A stretch of DNA of 64,000 nucleotides from CAZPHU01 sp964586285 (lineage in GTDB: Bacteria; Fibrobacterota; Chitinivibrionia; Chitinivibrionales; CAYFVL01). Position numbers and translations under genes: made by a program. Position 1 is the first letter of the stretch; every line of letters starts with the position of its first letter. The notes under the pieces were generated by a model. That model searched no databases, had not been told where the DNA came from, and saw only the letters and a program-made list of their open reading frames with translations. Below, in pieces: positions 8,119 to 17,490 of the stretch. The stretch covers positions 62,001 to 126,000 of the forward strand of contig CAZPHU010000001.1 in assembly GCA_964586285.1 (NCBI GenBank), read 5' to 3'.

Positions 8119-9447
8119 ATGCCATTGATCCAGCAACGCGAAATGGAAATTACCCGTAAGATTCATCCGGAGCATAACAAATCTCACTGGCGCGATTGGA
8201 GATGGCAGATGAGACATGCAATAAAGGATATCGAAACTTTCGAAGAGCTTACCGGGATTAAATTCACCGAAAAGGAAAAGAAGGAATATCATAAGGTCTT
8301 AGAGAAGTTTCCTCTCTCAATTACTCCATACTACCTGAGTTTGATTGAAAAGGATAATTACAAATATGATCCTATTTTTCTGCAATCCTTTCCATCTATT
8401 CATGAGCTTCAAATTGATTTAAATGATCTTCGTGACCCTTTGGCCGAGGACAAGGACAGCCCGGTTCCCGGAATCACTCATCGTTATCCGGATAGAGTGC
8501 TGTTTCATGTCAGTAATACCTGCTCCATGTATTGTAGGCATTGTACCCGAAAGCGTAAGGTCGGCGATATGGATTCGATTCCCGGTTCGGAAGAAATGAA
8601 ACAGGGTATCGAATATATCAAAAACACTCCGATGGTAAGAGATGTATTGCTCTCGGGAGGAGATCCTTTCCTTTTGTCCGATAAGACACTTGACTGGCTT
8701 CTCGGTGAACTCAGCGCAATAGAGCATGTTGAAGTCATACGTATTGGGACAAGAACCCCGGTTGTTCTTCCCTACCGAATAACCGATGAACTGGTTGAGG
8801 TACTCAAGAAACATCACCCTGTTTGGATCAATACACATTTTAACCATCCACGCGAAGTTTCGGCCGCATCCAGGGAAGCTTTGCGCAAGTTGGCCGACGC
8901 CGGAGTTCCACTTGGCAATCAGACGGTTTTACTTGCCGGAGTAAATGACTGCCCTCGCATTATGCGACGCCTGGTACATAAGCTGGTGGCCAATAGAGTG
9001 CGCCCGTACTACCTTTATCAATGTGATCTGTCGGAAGGTCTTACTCATTTCCGCACCCCTGTAGGTAAAGGTATCGAAATAATCGAAAGTCTGATCGGGC
9101 ACACAAGTGGGTTTGCCGTACCTACATATGTAATTGACGCTCCTGGTGGCGGCGGAAAAATCCCTGTTATGCCTCAGTACATGATTTCGTTGTCTACCAA
9201 TAAGGTTGTGCTGAGAAACTATGAGGGAATGATAACAACATACAAAGAGCCCGATTCTTATGAACCACAGTTCTGTGATCGTAACTGCGAGACCTGTAAG
9301 CTTCAATTGAAACTTGAAGGAACCGAATCCGAAGACGCGAAAAGTATCGGCATAGAAATGCTTCTGGCCGATCATGACGACACAATTTCTCTTGTCCCCG
9401 AAAATAACGATAGGATGTCTCGACGCGAAGACGATTCGGAGGATTAA
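8119..9447 (+). CDS. ablA: Lysine 2,3-aminomutase
   Basis: A 442-residue radical-SAM, PLP-dependent enzyme that converts L-lysine to L-beta-lysine. The C-x3-C-x2-C cluster motif is CSMYCRHC (Cys135, 139, 142), followed by TRKRKVGD as in known lysine aminomutases. The glycine-rich PGGGGKIP segment holds the PLP-binding lysine, and C-terminal cysteines in CDRNCETCK match the zinc site of the clostridial enzyme. The ATG at 8119 is chosen because AAAGGAGA precedes it by four bases; an upstream in-frame start at 8074 lies inside the inverted repeat. Two bases separate it from the next gene. With ablB downstream, its product is the precursor of N-epsilon-acetyl-beta-lysine, a compatible solute made under salt stress. 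Confidence 0.96.
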   Translation: MPLIQQREMEITRKIHPEHNKSHWRDWRWQMRHAIKDIETFEELTGIKFTEKEKKEYHKVLEKFPLSITPYYLSLIEKDNYKYDPIFLQSFPSIHELQIDLNDLRDPLAEDKDSPVPGITHRYPDRVLFHVSNTCSMYCRHCTRKRKVGDMDSIPGSEEMKQGIEYIKNTPMVRDVLLSGGDPFLLSDKTLDWLLGELSAIEHVEVIRIGTRTPVVLPYRITDELVEVLKKHHPVWINTHFNHPREVSAASREALRKLADAGVPLGNQTVLLAGVNDCPRIMRRLVHKLVANRVRPYYLYQCDLSEGLTHFRTPVGKGIEIIESLIGHTSGFAVPTYVIDAPGGGGKIPVMPQYMISLSTNKVVLRNYEGMITTYKEPDSYEPQFCDRNCETCKLQLKLEGTESEDAKSIGIEMLLADHDDTISLVPENNDRMSRREDDSED

Positions 9448-9449
9448 GA

Positions 9450-10907
9450 ATGACATGGACGCGTCACCTCTTATGCTTTCTTTTCCTTAATCTTTTTCTC
9501 CTACAAACGGTTTCAGCAGCGACCGAGAGCTTCTCGGTCGCTCTTACCGGAAAATATCCACCTTTTAGTTTCTACGATAAGGATGGTGAACTTTGCGGCT
9601 TTGATGTTGATGTTTCCAAAGCCGTAGCCAACGATCTCAATCGCCGTTTAGAGATCATAACTACCGAATGGGACGGAATACTCGCTGGTTTGCTTGCCGG
9701 AAAATTCGACGCGATCATCGGTTCCATGGCGATAACGCAGGAGCGTTCGAAAAAGGTTACCTTTTCGCTTCCTTACTATGAATCCGGAGCGCAGGTTTTT
9801 ATTCATCGTAATAACGTAAACCGTATCACCGGAATAAAAGACCTCGAGGGTAAAAAAGTAGGGGTTGTTCTTGGCGAAACCTACGAGCATTACTTGCGAA
9901 ATAACCATCCGGAAATTTCGGTAGTGGCATATAAAAGCACTGTCGACATTTTCCAGGACATGAAAAACGACCGCCTTAGCGGCTTTCTCAGCGATCGATT
10001 AGTCGGAATGTATCAGATCAAATCGGCAGCCATGCCGTTTGTTCCTGCCGGTGAACTATTATATAAGGAACAAATGGGTATTCCGGTCAAAAAAGGAAAA
10101 ATTGAGATTGTCAATGCAATCAACGCCTCTTTACACCGCCTACAATCCAATGGGACTCTTGGTTCCATCCATGAAAAATGGTTTGGTGCGATTGACACAA
10201 AAGCCCCCGTCGAGCCTCAGGAGGGGAAAATTCCGACAACGACCTCTTCCTCGGCATTAGAATCGGCAACGGTTGTCTCGAAATTGATTCAGGGTTTTGC
10301 CGTGACCGTTGGGATTGCGCTCATTTCCCTTTTGCTCGGTTTTGGGCTTGCCATTCCGGCAGGTTTAGTTTTACACGCCGAGCCCAAAGGTTGGTATCAT
10401 ATAATAAGGGCGATAACCGATTTTATTAGAGGAACACCTGTTTTGATACAGCTGTTTTTTGTTTATTTTGGTGCGCCTCAGATTGGGATTTCGATTTCTC
10501 CCATCACCTCCGCTGTTATAACACTTACAGTAAACTCTTCCGCCTATATGTCGGAGGTTATTCGATCGGGGTTAATGGCGGTAGATAGAGGGCAAGCCCT
10601 TGCCACAAAGGCCCTTGGGCTTAGTCGACTGCAATCATTTCGACATGTAATATGGCCTCAGGCTTTCAGAGTTGCCATGCCGCCGCTTGTCAACTCATCA
10701 GTAGCACTTTTAAAGGATACGGCACTGATTTCCGTGATATCGGTCAGCGAAATTATCCGCGAGGCACAATCCATCATCTCCGTGACCTACAATCCTATGA
10801 AGTACTACCTGATTGTGGCGATCATGTTCTTTGTTTTGACCTATCCATTGATGAAACTTGCGGGCAAGCTGGAGAAAATCATAAAAAGTAAGGGATTTAC
10901 CGCATGA
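9450..10907 (+). CDS. Amino-acid ABC transporter, fused substrate-binding protein and permease
   Basis: A 485-residue fusion. Residues 1-24 are a signal peptide (ending near TVSAA). Residues about 27-250 are a family 3 periplasmic amino-acid-binding domain, with YPPFSFYDKDGELCGFDVDV and the IVNAINASLHRLQ end segment. Residues about 270-485 are a GlnP/HisM-type permease with the EAA loop (KALGLSRLQSFRHVIWPQAF). It should bind an amino acid outside the membrane and pass it inward, powered by the ATPase encoded next (four-base overlap at 10904-10907). Because it lies between ablA and ablB, lysine or a lysine analogue is the likely cargo, but this rests on context. The ligand could also be acetyl-beta-lysine itself, for re-uptake. 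Confidence 0.93.
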   Translation: MTWTRHLLCFLFLNLFLLQTVSAATESFSVALTGKYPPFSFYDKDGELCGFDVDVSKAVANDLNRRLEIITTEWDGILAGLLAGKFDAIIGSMAITQERSKKVTFSLPYYESGAQVFIHRNNVNRITGIKDLEGKKVGVVLGETYEHYLRNNHPEISVVAYKSTVDIFQDMKNDRLSGFLSDRLVGMYQIKSAAMPFVPAGELLYKEQMGIPVKKGKIEIVNAINASLHRLQSNGTLGSIHEKWFGAIDTKAPVEPQEGKIPTTTSSSALESATVVSKLIQGFAVTVGIALISLLLGFGLAIPAGLVLHAEPKGWYHIIRAITDFIRGTPVLIQLFFVYFGAPQIGISISPITSAVITLTVNSSAYMSEVIRSGLMAVDRGQALATKALGLSRLQSFRHVIWPQAFRVAMPPLVNSSVALLKDTALISVISVSEIIREAQSIISVTYNPMKYYLIVAIMFFVLTYPLMKLAGKLEKIIKSKGFTA

Positions 10908-11623
10908 TATCAATCGAAAATTTAACCTATTCTTATATATCGGGAACCCCGGCACTTAATAATGTGTCGGCTACATTGCCGGATAAAAGCAGTATTTCGG
11001 TTGTTCTGGGAGAAAGTGGATCAGGCAAGACAACCTTCCTGCGTTGTTTCGGTAAATTCATAAAACCTCAAAATGGACGCATATTGGTTGACGGTACTGA
11101 TATTCGGCACATTGATGAAAAACATTTCAGAAAGAAGGTAGGGATAGTTTTTCAGCGGCTGTATCTGTTTCCCCATTTATCGGTGATGGGAAATCTTACG
11201 CTTGCGCTGGAAAAAGTTGCTCACCTCCCCAAAAAAGAAGCGCGGGAAAGGTCCATGGGAATGCTTCAGAGGCTGGGAATCGAACAACTGGTGGAGAATT
11301 ATCCCGTTCAATTAAGCGGCGGTCAGGCACAAAGAGTAGCCATTGCCCGAGCGCTGGTTCTTAAACCTCGGTATCTGCTTTTGGATGAACCGACCTCCGC
11401 CCTTGACATAAACACAACCAGAGATTTTGGAGAATGGCTGGTTCATTTGCAAGAGCGTACTAAGTTCATTATTGTCACTCACGACATTCCTTTTGCTCAA
11501 GAAGTCGCCTCTGACGGCATCCTGCTGGAAAAAGGCAAAATTAAAGACTGTGGGGATATTGCGGATATAATTGAAACTTTTACGGTTCTTCACCAGTCGG
11601 CACAAACCGCAAATAACGCATAA
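10904..11623 (+). CDS. Amino-acid ABC transporter ATP-binding protein (GlnQ type)
   Basis: A 239-residue ABC ATPase. It has the Walker A motif GESGSGKTT (residues 36-44), Q-loop in VFQRLYLFPHLSV, signature LSGGQAQRVAIARAL, Walker B LLLDEPTSALD and the switch His in IIVTHD. It powers the fused binding-protein/permease encoded just upstream, whose stop codon overlaps its ATG by four bases. The length and motifs are those of the polar amino-acid uptake subfamily. The gene is followed after 69 bases by ablB, and no terminator is visible in the gap, so it is probably part of the same transcript. Confidence 0.95.
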   Translation: MISIENLTYSYISGTPALNNVSATLPDKSSISVVLGESGSGKTTFLRCFGKFIKPQNGRILVDGTDIRHIDEKHFRKKVGIVFQRLYLFPHLSVMGNLTLALEKVAHLPKKEARERSMGMLQRLGIEQLVENYPVQLSGGQAQRVAIARALVLKPRYLLLDEPTSALDINTTRDFGEWLVHLQERTKFIIVTHDIPFAQEVASDGILLEKGKIKDCGDIADIIETFTVLHQSAQTANNA

Positions 11624-11692
11624 AAGACTACTTTTTTCTCTCTTTTATTGTAACTTGGCCGGATTAATTCGGCACGTGTATTAGGAATTACT

Positions 11693-12535
11693 ATGAACAC
11701 AACAACTGATAAAATTATTAATGTAGGTAAATCAACCATTCAGCATGGGGAATATAATGACCGTATTTACCTGATGCATCTGGCTCCGGAAGATCTCCCG
11801 CAAATTCTTCATACGCTGGATCAGATAGGTGAAGAAAATGATTATTCCAAAATCTTCGCAAAAGTGCCCCAAATTGCGCTATCGGATTTCGAAAAAAACG
11901 GTTATGTAGTTGAAGCAAAGATTCCTACTTACTTCGAAGGTAAAGGCCCTGCCTTTTTCATGGCAAAATACATGAAAGAATCACGCAGACAGGCACATAG
12001 TAAGAAAAGAATTGCAGATGTTCTGGACAATGCCCAAAAAATCACTCCCCCCGAACAATTACCGCAATCGGTGTCCGGTTATGGCGTTTCCGTGTGTAGG
12101 CCGTCGGAAGCAAACGAAATGGCCAAAGTGTATGGAATCGTGTTTGACTCATATCCTTTTCCTATCTATGATCCCGCCTATATTCGTGAAACCATTGAAG
12201 AAAATGTCGTATACTTTGCCGTACGTCACCGGGGTGAAATTGTAGCTCTCTCTTCGGCCGAAATGGATACTCACGCACGAGCCGCAGAGATGACGGATTT
12301 TGCTACACTCCCTGAATTTCGCGGAAAGAGTCTGGCCACAGTTCTTTTAGGTCGCATGGAAGAGGAGATGAGAAGTCGAGATATTCCGACTGTTTATACA
12401 ATCGCAAGAGCAATGTCCTTTGGTATGAACGCCGTTTTTGCAAAACACGGCTATGTTTTTGATGGAACTCTTATTAACAATACAAATATCAGCGGACAGA
12501 TAGAAAGTATGAATGTGTGGTGGAAAAAACTGTAA
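11693..12535 (+). CDS. ablB: Beta-lysine N6-acetyltransferase
   Basis: A 280-residue GNAT protein that by family uses acetyl-CoA to acetylate beta-lysine on its side-chain amine, giving N-epsilon-acetyl-beta-lysine. The C-terminal half carries the GNAT core: segments with IVALSSAEMDTHARAAEMTDF, then TLPEFRGKSLATVLLGRMEEE (acetyl-CoA pyrophosphate loop), then FAKHGYVFDGTL. The N-terminal half, with YNDRIYLMHL and a region reading KVPQIALSDFEKNGYVVEA, is typical of the AblB family and not of general GNAT proteins. Its partner ablA lies three genes upstream. The compound is a known osmolyte of methanogens and some salt-tolerant bacteria. It is last in the operon, followed by a hairpin at 12603-12635. 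Confidence 0.94.
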   Translation: MNTTTDKIINVGKSTIQHGEYNDRIYLMHLAPEDLPQILHTLDQIGEENDYSKIFAKVPQIALSDFEKNGYVVEAKIPTYFEGKGPAFFMAKYMKESRRQAHSKKRIADVLDNAQKITPPEQLPQSVSGYGVSVCRPSEANEMAKVYGIVFDSYPFPIYDPAYIRETIEENVVYFAVRHRGEIVALSSAEMDTHARAAEMTDFATLPEFRGKSLATVLLGRMEEEMRSRDIPTVYTIARAMSFGMNAVFAKHGYVFDGTLINNTNISGQIESMNVWWKKL

Positions 12536-12602
12536 GCGCGGTATGTCTGAATTTTCTTGCAAGAGAATATGATCCCGCTTAAAAATCTTGTACACAAAAT
12601 AG

Positions 12603-12635
12603 ACGGCCGGCAGGGTTAGAGCACCCGACGGCCGT
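12603..12635 (+). terminator. Hairpin after ablB
   Basis: ACGGCCG (12603-12609) pairs with CGGCCGT (12629-12635), and GGGT/ACCC pair inside the loop. The following TTGGTCGTTTTC is only weakly T-rich, so this is a plausible but not ideal intrinsic terminator. It lies 67 bases after the ablB stop. The rest of 12536-12860 holds no gene. A GATTGG/CCAATC inverted repeat at 12773-12791 may belong to the next gene's promoter. Confidence 0.5.
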
Positions 12636-12860
12636 TGGTCGTTTTCGGCAGTTCACTCACTAAAAAATACTGGATAATACCATTTTTTTTGTGCGATTTT
12701 GCATGAAGAGTAATATTTTACATAACATGAGAAGAAACACCTACCTTTTCAGCCGTTTGAAAAATAGTTCTAGATTGGTGAATACCCAATCGGATATGAA
12801 GAAGGCTGTCTCAGCACGACACGGATCAGAGAAGACGCATGCGACTGGAAAGGAATAAAA

Positions 12861-15800
12861 ATGAAAATTCTCAAAGCTCTCCTTTCGACTCTGCTGCCGT
12901 TTTGCCTGTTCTCTCAAGTACCTGACTCATTTTACATTGAAAATTTGCGTGTAGTCGAATCACAGGACGATTCGGTTTGCATATTATGGTATACTTCCAG
13001 CCCAACAGCCAACAACAAAGTTGTGTATGGTTTGAGCACGCCGCCATCCGAAACAGCTATAGAATCAGCACATAAAGAAATAGCTTCAAAATTCCACACT
13101 GTTAAAATCGGCGGGCTGGAGAATAAAAGAAAGTATTATTTCTATATCGAATCGGATGGTAAAATAGACGATAATGACGGTACTTATTATACGTTTACCT
13201 CCCCAACCGATCACCATGACATTTATGCGGACGCCTATATCACCAGTGACCTGAGTGGAACATGGTTCCTTACTTTCCAATTCAAAGATTCAAATTCGTT
13301 TATCGATTTCAGAGATACGACTCTCAGATCGCTTGAAACACGTTTTTATTTAAGAGCAACCGAATATCAGATGCGGAATGTAACGGCTGAGCTTGCTAAC
13401 TTCGGATACGGCAAGTTTGAGCACTATTATAATACGTTGAGGAATGTGTTTCAGGAAATCAAACCCGTTAAAGTAGATGACAGCTATGATCCAAACGACC
13501 ATACCTATTCATGGTCTTTTAGCTTACCTATTGGCGAAGCACACTATCAGTTTTATAGGAGTGGTGGAGGAAATTACTGTCCTATCGATATAACTATAAA
13601 TAACATGGATATGAAAGAGCTGCCGAATGGAAATCACTGGAGTTTCAGAGAACACAAAACATCTGATGGTGACCATATGGATTTTCCGGGGATTTCAACT
13701 CCAGACAGAAAAACGGTTATTTCTAATCCTTATGTGACTCTAATTAAGGATGATGAAATTATTTGGGGACAGTCTCCCGACGACCTGTATGCTAAGAGAC
13801 ATTTGGATCTGTCTATTTCCACAACGATCACCAGCCCGCTTTCAAATCCGCCCGATCAAAGGCATCAGATGATATCCGAAGAAGAAATGATTCAGCTTAC
13901 GGGATGGGCTAAAGTAACGCTCGACGGGAAAATTGACGACATATGGGTTAACGGTGTCTCTGTAACTCCCCTATCGGATGCAGTGTGGTATGACCAAACC
14001 AAAGATGTTTTTAATTTCAATCTGAATTCGGCAGTGAAGTACGGCCCGAACCATTTCGACATCACATTTTTTGCTGCCCCTTCGAGCGATTGTATGAATT
14101 GCACTGGTTCCAGTTATTCGAATCATAGCTTCATTATAGATGTTTTGAAATCCGATTTTCATTTATCCCAAATGTTGATAACAAACAATGGACTGCAAAT
14201 AGAATCGGATGTAATCACTCCGGATACATCTTCACATTTCACGATCAAGATCAATGACAAAAACAGAGATCAGGATAAAAACCGGATCGATTCACTCTTT
14301 GTTGAGATTACGACATCGCGAGGTGACAAATACCTAAACCTGCTCATTGAGGACAGCATATCGAGTGGAAACTTTACCAGTGCCGAGACGTTCAGTTTCG
14401 TTTCCGATCCTTCTTTAATGACAGCGAACGACTATTTTGTTGAGCACCTCGATTATGTAACGATACGGTATGAAGACCCTACCGCCCCCTCCGATACTCA
14501 GTCGGTTACTCTTATTGTCCAAGATCGGCCTCAAAGACCATCCATTCCGCTAATACCGATTTCCGGGCTTATATTCGATACGGATGGGAACGGCAAAGCC
14601 GATCGCGTGGTTATCGATTATTCAAATACAATTGATGAGGCGGGAGATTCAGTTATGATTCCGTTTCCGTCTCCGCAGAGTAGGGTGGTGTATGACAAAA
14701 CTCGTTTCGAAATAATGGGATCGAGGGTGTTTATCACGGATCACACAGCTTTTCCACAGAACGCTACATCGTTTGCAGGCGTGGAAAAAACTCAAGGCAT
14801 TCTATGGACCGCATCGGATGACACCCCAAATACGTTCGACATTTTAGAAAAAATAGGGCCTGTTTTAACAGAGGCATTGTTTTACGAGACGCAACACACC
14901 GATCGAGACAGTATGTGCATCCGATTATCCGAGGAGGTTTTTTATGAAGATTCGACTGCTGATTCCATGATTCTTATCCGCGACGGTGAAGAGATTATTC
15001 TGTCGATAACCGATGTGCGCAAAACTGCGGATACTGAAATCACACTGAGAATAGCAGGTAGTGTGCGCCCGCAACCGGGCGACAGTTTGCGTCTGTGTTC
15101 AAGCGAATTTATTTCAGACACTTACGGTAATACTCCACACCCTCAAAACAGGCCTGTTGCAATCACTATAGTTCCCGGCCCACCGTTTATCAGCTCGGGA
15201 ACATACCACGATGGAAACGGAGACGGGATCATCGACAGGCTGATGTTACGTTTTACAAAGCCCGTAATAACTGATTCTCTAGAAAAGCTCATTTGTGAAT
15301 GGCAGTCGGAGAGTTTCCTTATACCGAAACAAAATTTGGAAAAAACGGCCGATTCGGTTATTATTGCCGATCTTTCGGGGCTAATTAAAAGCCGATCGAC
15401 AAATGGTTCCATGAAAATTTCAGCCAAATTTCATGGACACGAGGCTTCCAGCCCCCACGTTATCTCGGACAATGCGGCCCCGGTTATCCTTTCAGCGGTT
15501 TACATTCCTCATACGACCAAATCTGCCGGTGGTGAAGCGTCTGGAGACCAACTGAAAATCGAGTTTTCAGAGCCCGTGAATATAAACCAAATCATTTACC
15601 CTAAGCCTTTTAACACACTACGAAGAGATTCTGTTAATTATGTCTTTCAAATAGCCCGTTCCGGTGCTCGAAATATAGGCAATACTGTCATTTTCAAGGT
15701 AAATGAGATTGATCTTTATCCTCAAACCGGTGATCTCATTAACATTTCGGTAACCGGAGGGATATACGATACTTGTGGAAATGTACAGGATAATCCCCAA

Positions 15801-16226
15801 AACACATTTGCATCTCTTGTTTCTCAGCCTTTTACGGTTACCTTTAATGCAGGACCCAACCCGTTTACGCCCGGCATCAGTGAGGTACCGGCGGTTCCTG
15901 GGCTGACAATTACCTCGGGGACAAGCATAGTGGCTAATTTCAATGGAAATCTTGGTATGTGGTCGTCGGATATAGACGCAAAAATATCCATTTATGACAA
16001 TGTTGGCAACCTTGTTTGTGAGACAAAGAACAAACAAGATCTTCATTCCCAAGTCCAATACTCAATGTTTCAGCTAAACCCTTCCAAGTTAATCTTCCTA
16101 TGGGATGGATATTCCAGGAACAACAGAAAGGTTGGTTGCGGAGCCTATTTGGCCGTAGTCACTGTTACCGATCCGTCAGGAAACAGTGTTACAGAAAGAA
16201 TCACGCTTGGGGTCAGGAGTGAATAG
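12861..16226 (+). CDS. Large secreted multidomain protein with FN3-like and FlgD/sorting-type C-terminal domains
   Basis: A 1121-residue exported protein with a short signal peptide (LLPFCLFSQ). Residues about 25-115 resemble a fibronectin type III domain of the purple-acid-phosphatase type (VVYGLSTPP, HTVKIGGLENKRKYYFYIES). The middle is a series of beta-sandwich-like stretches containing two acidic, calcium-loop-like motifs (DTDGNGKADRV at about 573 and DGNGDGIIDRL at about 787). The last about 100 residues begin with GPNPFTPG and contain KISIYDNVGNLV and FLWDGYSRNNRKVGCGAY, which is the FlgD Ig-like / sorting-type ending common on secreted proteins of Fibrobacterota and Bacteroidota. No catalytic domain is recognised. 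A surface adhesin or glycan-binding role is inference. The start has GGAAAGGA before it. Confidence 0.75.
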   Translation: MKILKALLSTLLPFCLFSQVPDSFYIENLRVVESQDDSVCILWYTSSPTANNKVVYGLSTPPSETAIESAHKEIASKFHTVKIGGLENKRKYYFYIESDGKIDDNDGTYYTFTSPTDHHDIYADAYITSDLSGTWFLTFQFKDSNSFIDFRDTTLRSLETRFYLRATEYQMRNVTAELANFGYGKFEHYYNTLRNVFQEIKPVKVDDSYDPNDHTYSWSFSLPIGEAHYQFYRSGGGNYCPIDITINNMDMKELPNGNHWSFREHKTSDGDHMDFPGISTPDRKTVISNPYVTLIKDDEIIWGQSPDDLYAKRHLDLSISTTITSPLSNPPDQRHQMISEEEMIQLTGWAKVTLDGKIDDIWVNGVSVTPLSDAVWYDQTKDVFNFNLNSAVKYGPNHFDITFFAAPSSDCMNCTGSSYSNHSFIIDVLKSDFHLSQMLITNNGLQIESDVITPDTSSHFTIKINDKNRDQDKNRIDSLFVEITTSRGDKYLNLLIEDSISSGNFTSAETFSFVSDPSLMTANDYFVEHLDYVTIRYEDPTAPSDTQSVTLIVQDRPQRPSIPLIPISGLIFDTDGNGKADRVVIDYSNTIDEAGDSVMIPFPSPQSRVVYDKTRFEIMGSRVFITDHTAFPQNATSFAGVEKTQGILWTASDDTPNTFDILEKIGPVLTEALFYETQHTDRDSMCIRLSEEVFYEDSTADSMILIRDGEEIILSITDVRKTADTEITLRIAGSVRPQPGDSLRLCSSEFISDTYGNTPHPQNRPVAITIVPGPPFISSGTYHDGNGDGIIDRLMLRFTKPVITDSLEKLICEWQSESFLIPKQNLEKTADSVIIADLSGLIKSRSTNGSMKISAKFHGHEASSPHVISDNAAPVILSAVYIPHTTKSAGGEASGDQLKIEFSEPVNINQIIYPKPFNTLRRDSVNYVFQIARSGARNIGNTVIFKVNEIDLYPQTGDLINISVTGGIYDTCGNVQDNPQNTFASLVSQPFTVTFNAGPNPFTPGISEVPAVPGLTITSGTSIVANFNGNLGMWSSDIDAKISIYDNVGNLVCETKNKQDLHSQVQYSMFQLNPSKLIFLWDGYSRNNRKVGCGAYLAVVTVTDPSGNSVTERITLGVRSE

Positions 16227-16335
16227 AATTTTTGATTGATTACTACTATTTGCCGCCGACACTTTCATGCCGGTCCAAGCTGCATGACTTCCACCAAAAC
16301 AGCTCATATCCATTCAAGATAACCGGTTTTTAAAA

Positions 16336-16662
16336 CTATCTTACAGGCAATCGTTGACGAATCAGGTCTCGTCTTTGGCGTCGCGGAATTTTTTTTATTC
16401 TCATCACACGAATTTCCCTTAAGTGAGGACGCCTCTTATATCTTCTGATTGCTCGTTTGGTATTTTCTTGATTTTGAGGAACCGGATGTTCATCACGAGC
16501 CGAATCAATTAACCCTTGCGGTTCTTTATCAAGATGTTCACGATGTCCATATTCCAGGCGATGGGACGATCGGTGATAAACTATCTTAATTACAGCCCAA
16601 ACAGCCGCAAGAGTCGTTGTTACTGTCATCCCAAAAATTACCCATTTCGATCTGGCTTTCAT
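16336..16662 (-). CDS. Small single-pass membrane protein with basic tail
   Basis: A 108-residue protein with one membrane segment (residues about 7-27, WVIFGMTVTTTLAAVWAVI) and a hydrophilic tail that ends strongly basic (RRYKRRP, RIKKIPRRQRRDLIRQR). The ATG at 16662 is chosen over a longer frame from 16716 because AGGGAGA sits seven bases before it and the membrane segment then starts near the N-terminus. I do not recognise a family. It is convergent with the large secreted protein gene. The basic tail could bind nucleic acid or acidic polymers, but that is speculation. Confidence 0.5.
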   Translation of the reverse strand: MKARSKWVIFGMTVTTTLAAVWAVIKIVYHRSSHRLEYGHREHLDKEPQGLIDSARDEHPVPQNQENTKRAIRRYKRRPHLREIRVMRIKKIPRRQRRDLIRQRLPVR

Positions 16663-16835
16663 ATGAATCTCCCTAATCACACAAGTTTGAGATACAAACT
16701 CTCTTTCTACTAGCAATTTTCAAACCTTTTTTGGGCACTTTTTTTACCTTCTATCTAATTATGATGCAAATCATTGTGCAAAATTTGCTGCCGAATAGTT
16801 ATAATAAAAATTAAACCGTTTATCATAAGCATCTA

Positions 16836-16854
16836 CATTTTCAATTTGAAAATG
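16836..16854. promoter_or_regulatory. Inverted repeat upstream of the Rieske-like gene
   Basis: CATTTTCA-ATT-TGAAAATG is a perfect 8-bp inverted repeat with a 3-base spacer, in the 336-base gap between 16663 and 16998. A TATAAT lies just upstream at 16800-16805, without a good -35 element. The repeat would be within the transcribed leader or act as an operator. No gene is seen in the gap. Confidence 0.35.
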
Positions 16855-16998
16855 ATTGCATATCGGAAAGCTTTTAGAGCTTTTTTAAACCTTAAAGCAA
16901 CTGTTCTTTTAGATAAGATGGATAAGCCTTTAAGAATCATTGACAGAGGGCACATTATTTGCTCATTATAAACTATGCCCCCACAATAGGAGCCAAAC

Positions 16999-17472
16999 AT
17001 GACCGGTACGAAAAGAGGGTTTTTGCATAATGGCAGCTTCTCGGCTATGTTCTCGGTTTTGATGCTCAAGAAAAGAGATTCCGATAAGAGGGCGGATAAC
17101 AACGGTATCGCACCAAGACCAATTTTATCCACCGATGAAGGAGGAAACTTGGTGATAGATATTCGCCTGGACCAATTCAAAGAACTCTGCTCTGTTGGCG
17201 GGGCTGTAAACTTTACTGTAAAAGAGGACGGTAAGTCTGTTTTATTAGTTCGTCGGTCAAAGGACACCTTTACTGCGCTTTCCTACCGCGGTACTCATAC
17301 TGCTAATAGAGTAAAGCGCAGTTATAATCATTCTGTTTTTTACAGCCGATACAAAGCCGTGCGCTCCTTTACACGCGACACGAAAAGTACGGCACTTACC
17401 GCCCCGCTTTTTCGTTTAAAAACAATTTACAGACAAAAGCAGGAAACTGTAATTATCGCTTATAAATCCTGA
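16999..17472 (+). CDS. Rieske-fold-like protein lacking most [2Fe-2S] ligands
   Basis: A 157-residue protein that reads like a Rieske domain over residues about 50-155: LVIDIRLDQF, then FTVKEDGKSVLLVRRSKDTF, TALSYRGTHTANRV, SVFYSRYKAV and APLFRLKTIY, then ETVIIAY. In a working Rieske protein the first box is C-x-H and the second C-x-x-H. Here they read G98-T-H100 and S116-R-Y-K119, so three of four ligands are gone and no cluster could bind in the normal way. The frame is intact and has an AGGAG site before the ATG, which argues for a retained protein and against simple decay. Assignment is by eye from memory of the family. It could be another small beta-sandwich. Confidence 0.5.
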   Translation: MTGTKRGFLHNGSFSAMFSVLMLKKRDSDKRADNNGIAPRPILSTDEGGNLVIDIRLDQFKELCSVGGAVNFTVKEDGKSVLLVRRSKDTFTALSYRGTHTANRVKRSYNHSVFYSRYKAVRSFTRDTKSTALTAPLFRLKTIYRQKQETVIIAYKS

Positions 17473-17490
17473 CAGCAAAAGGAGGGCGGC

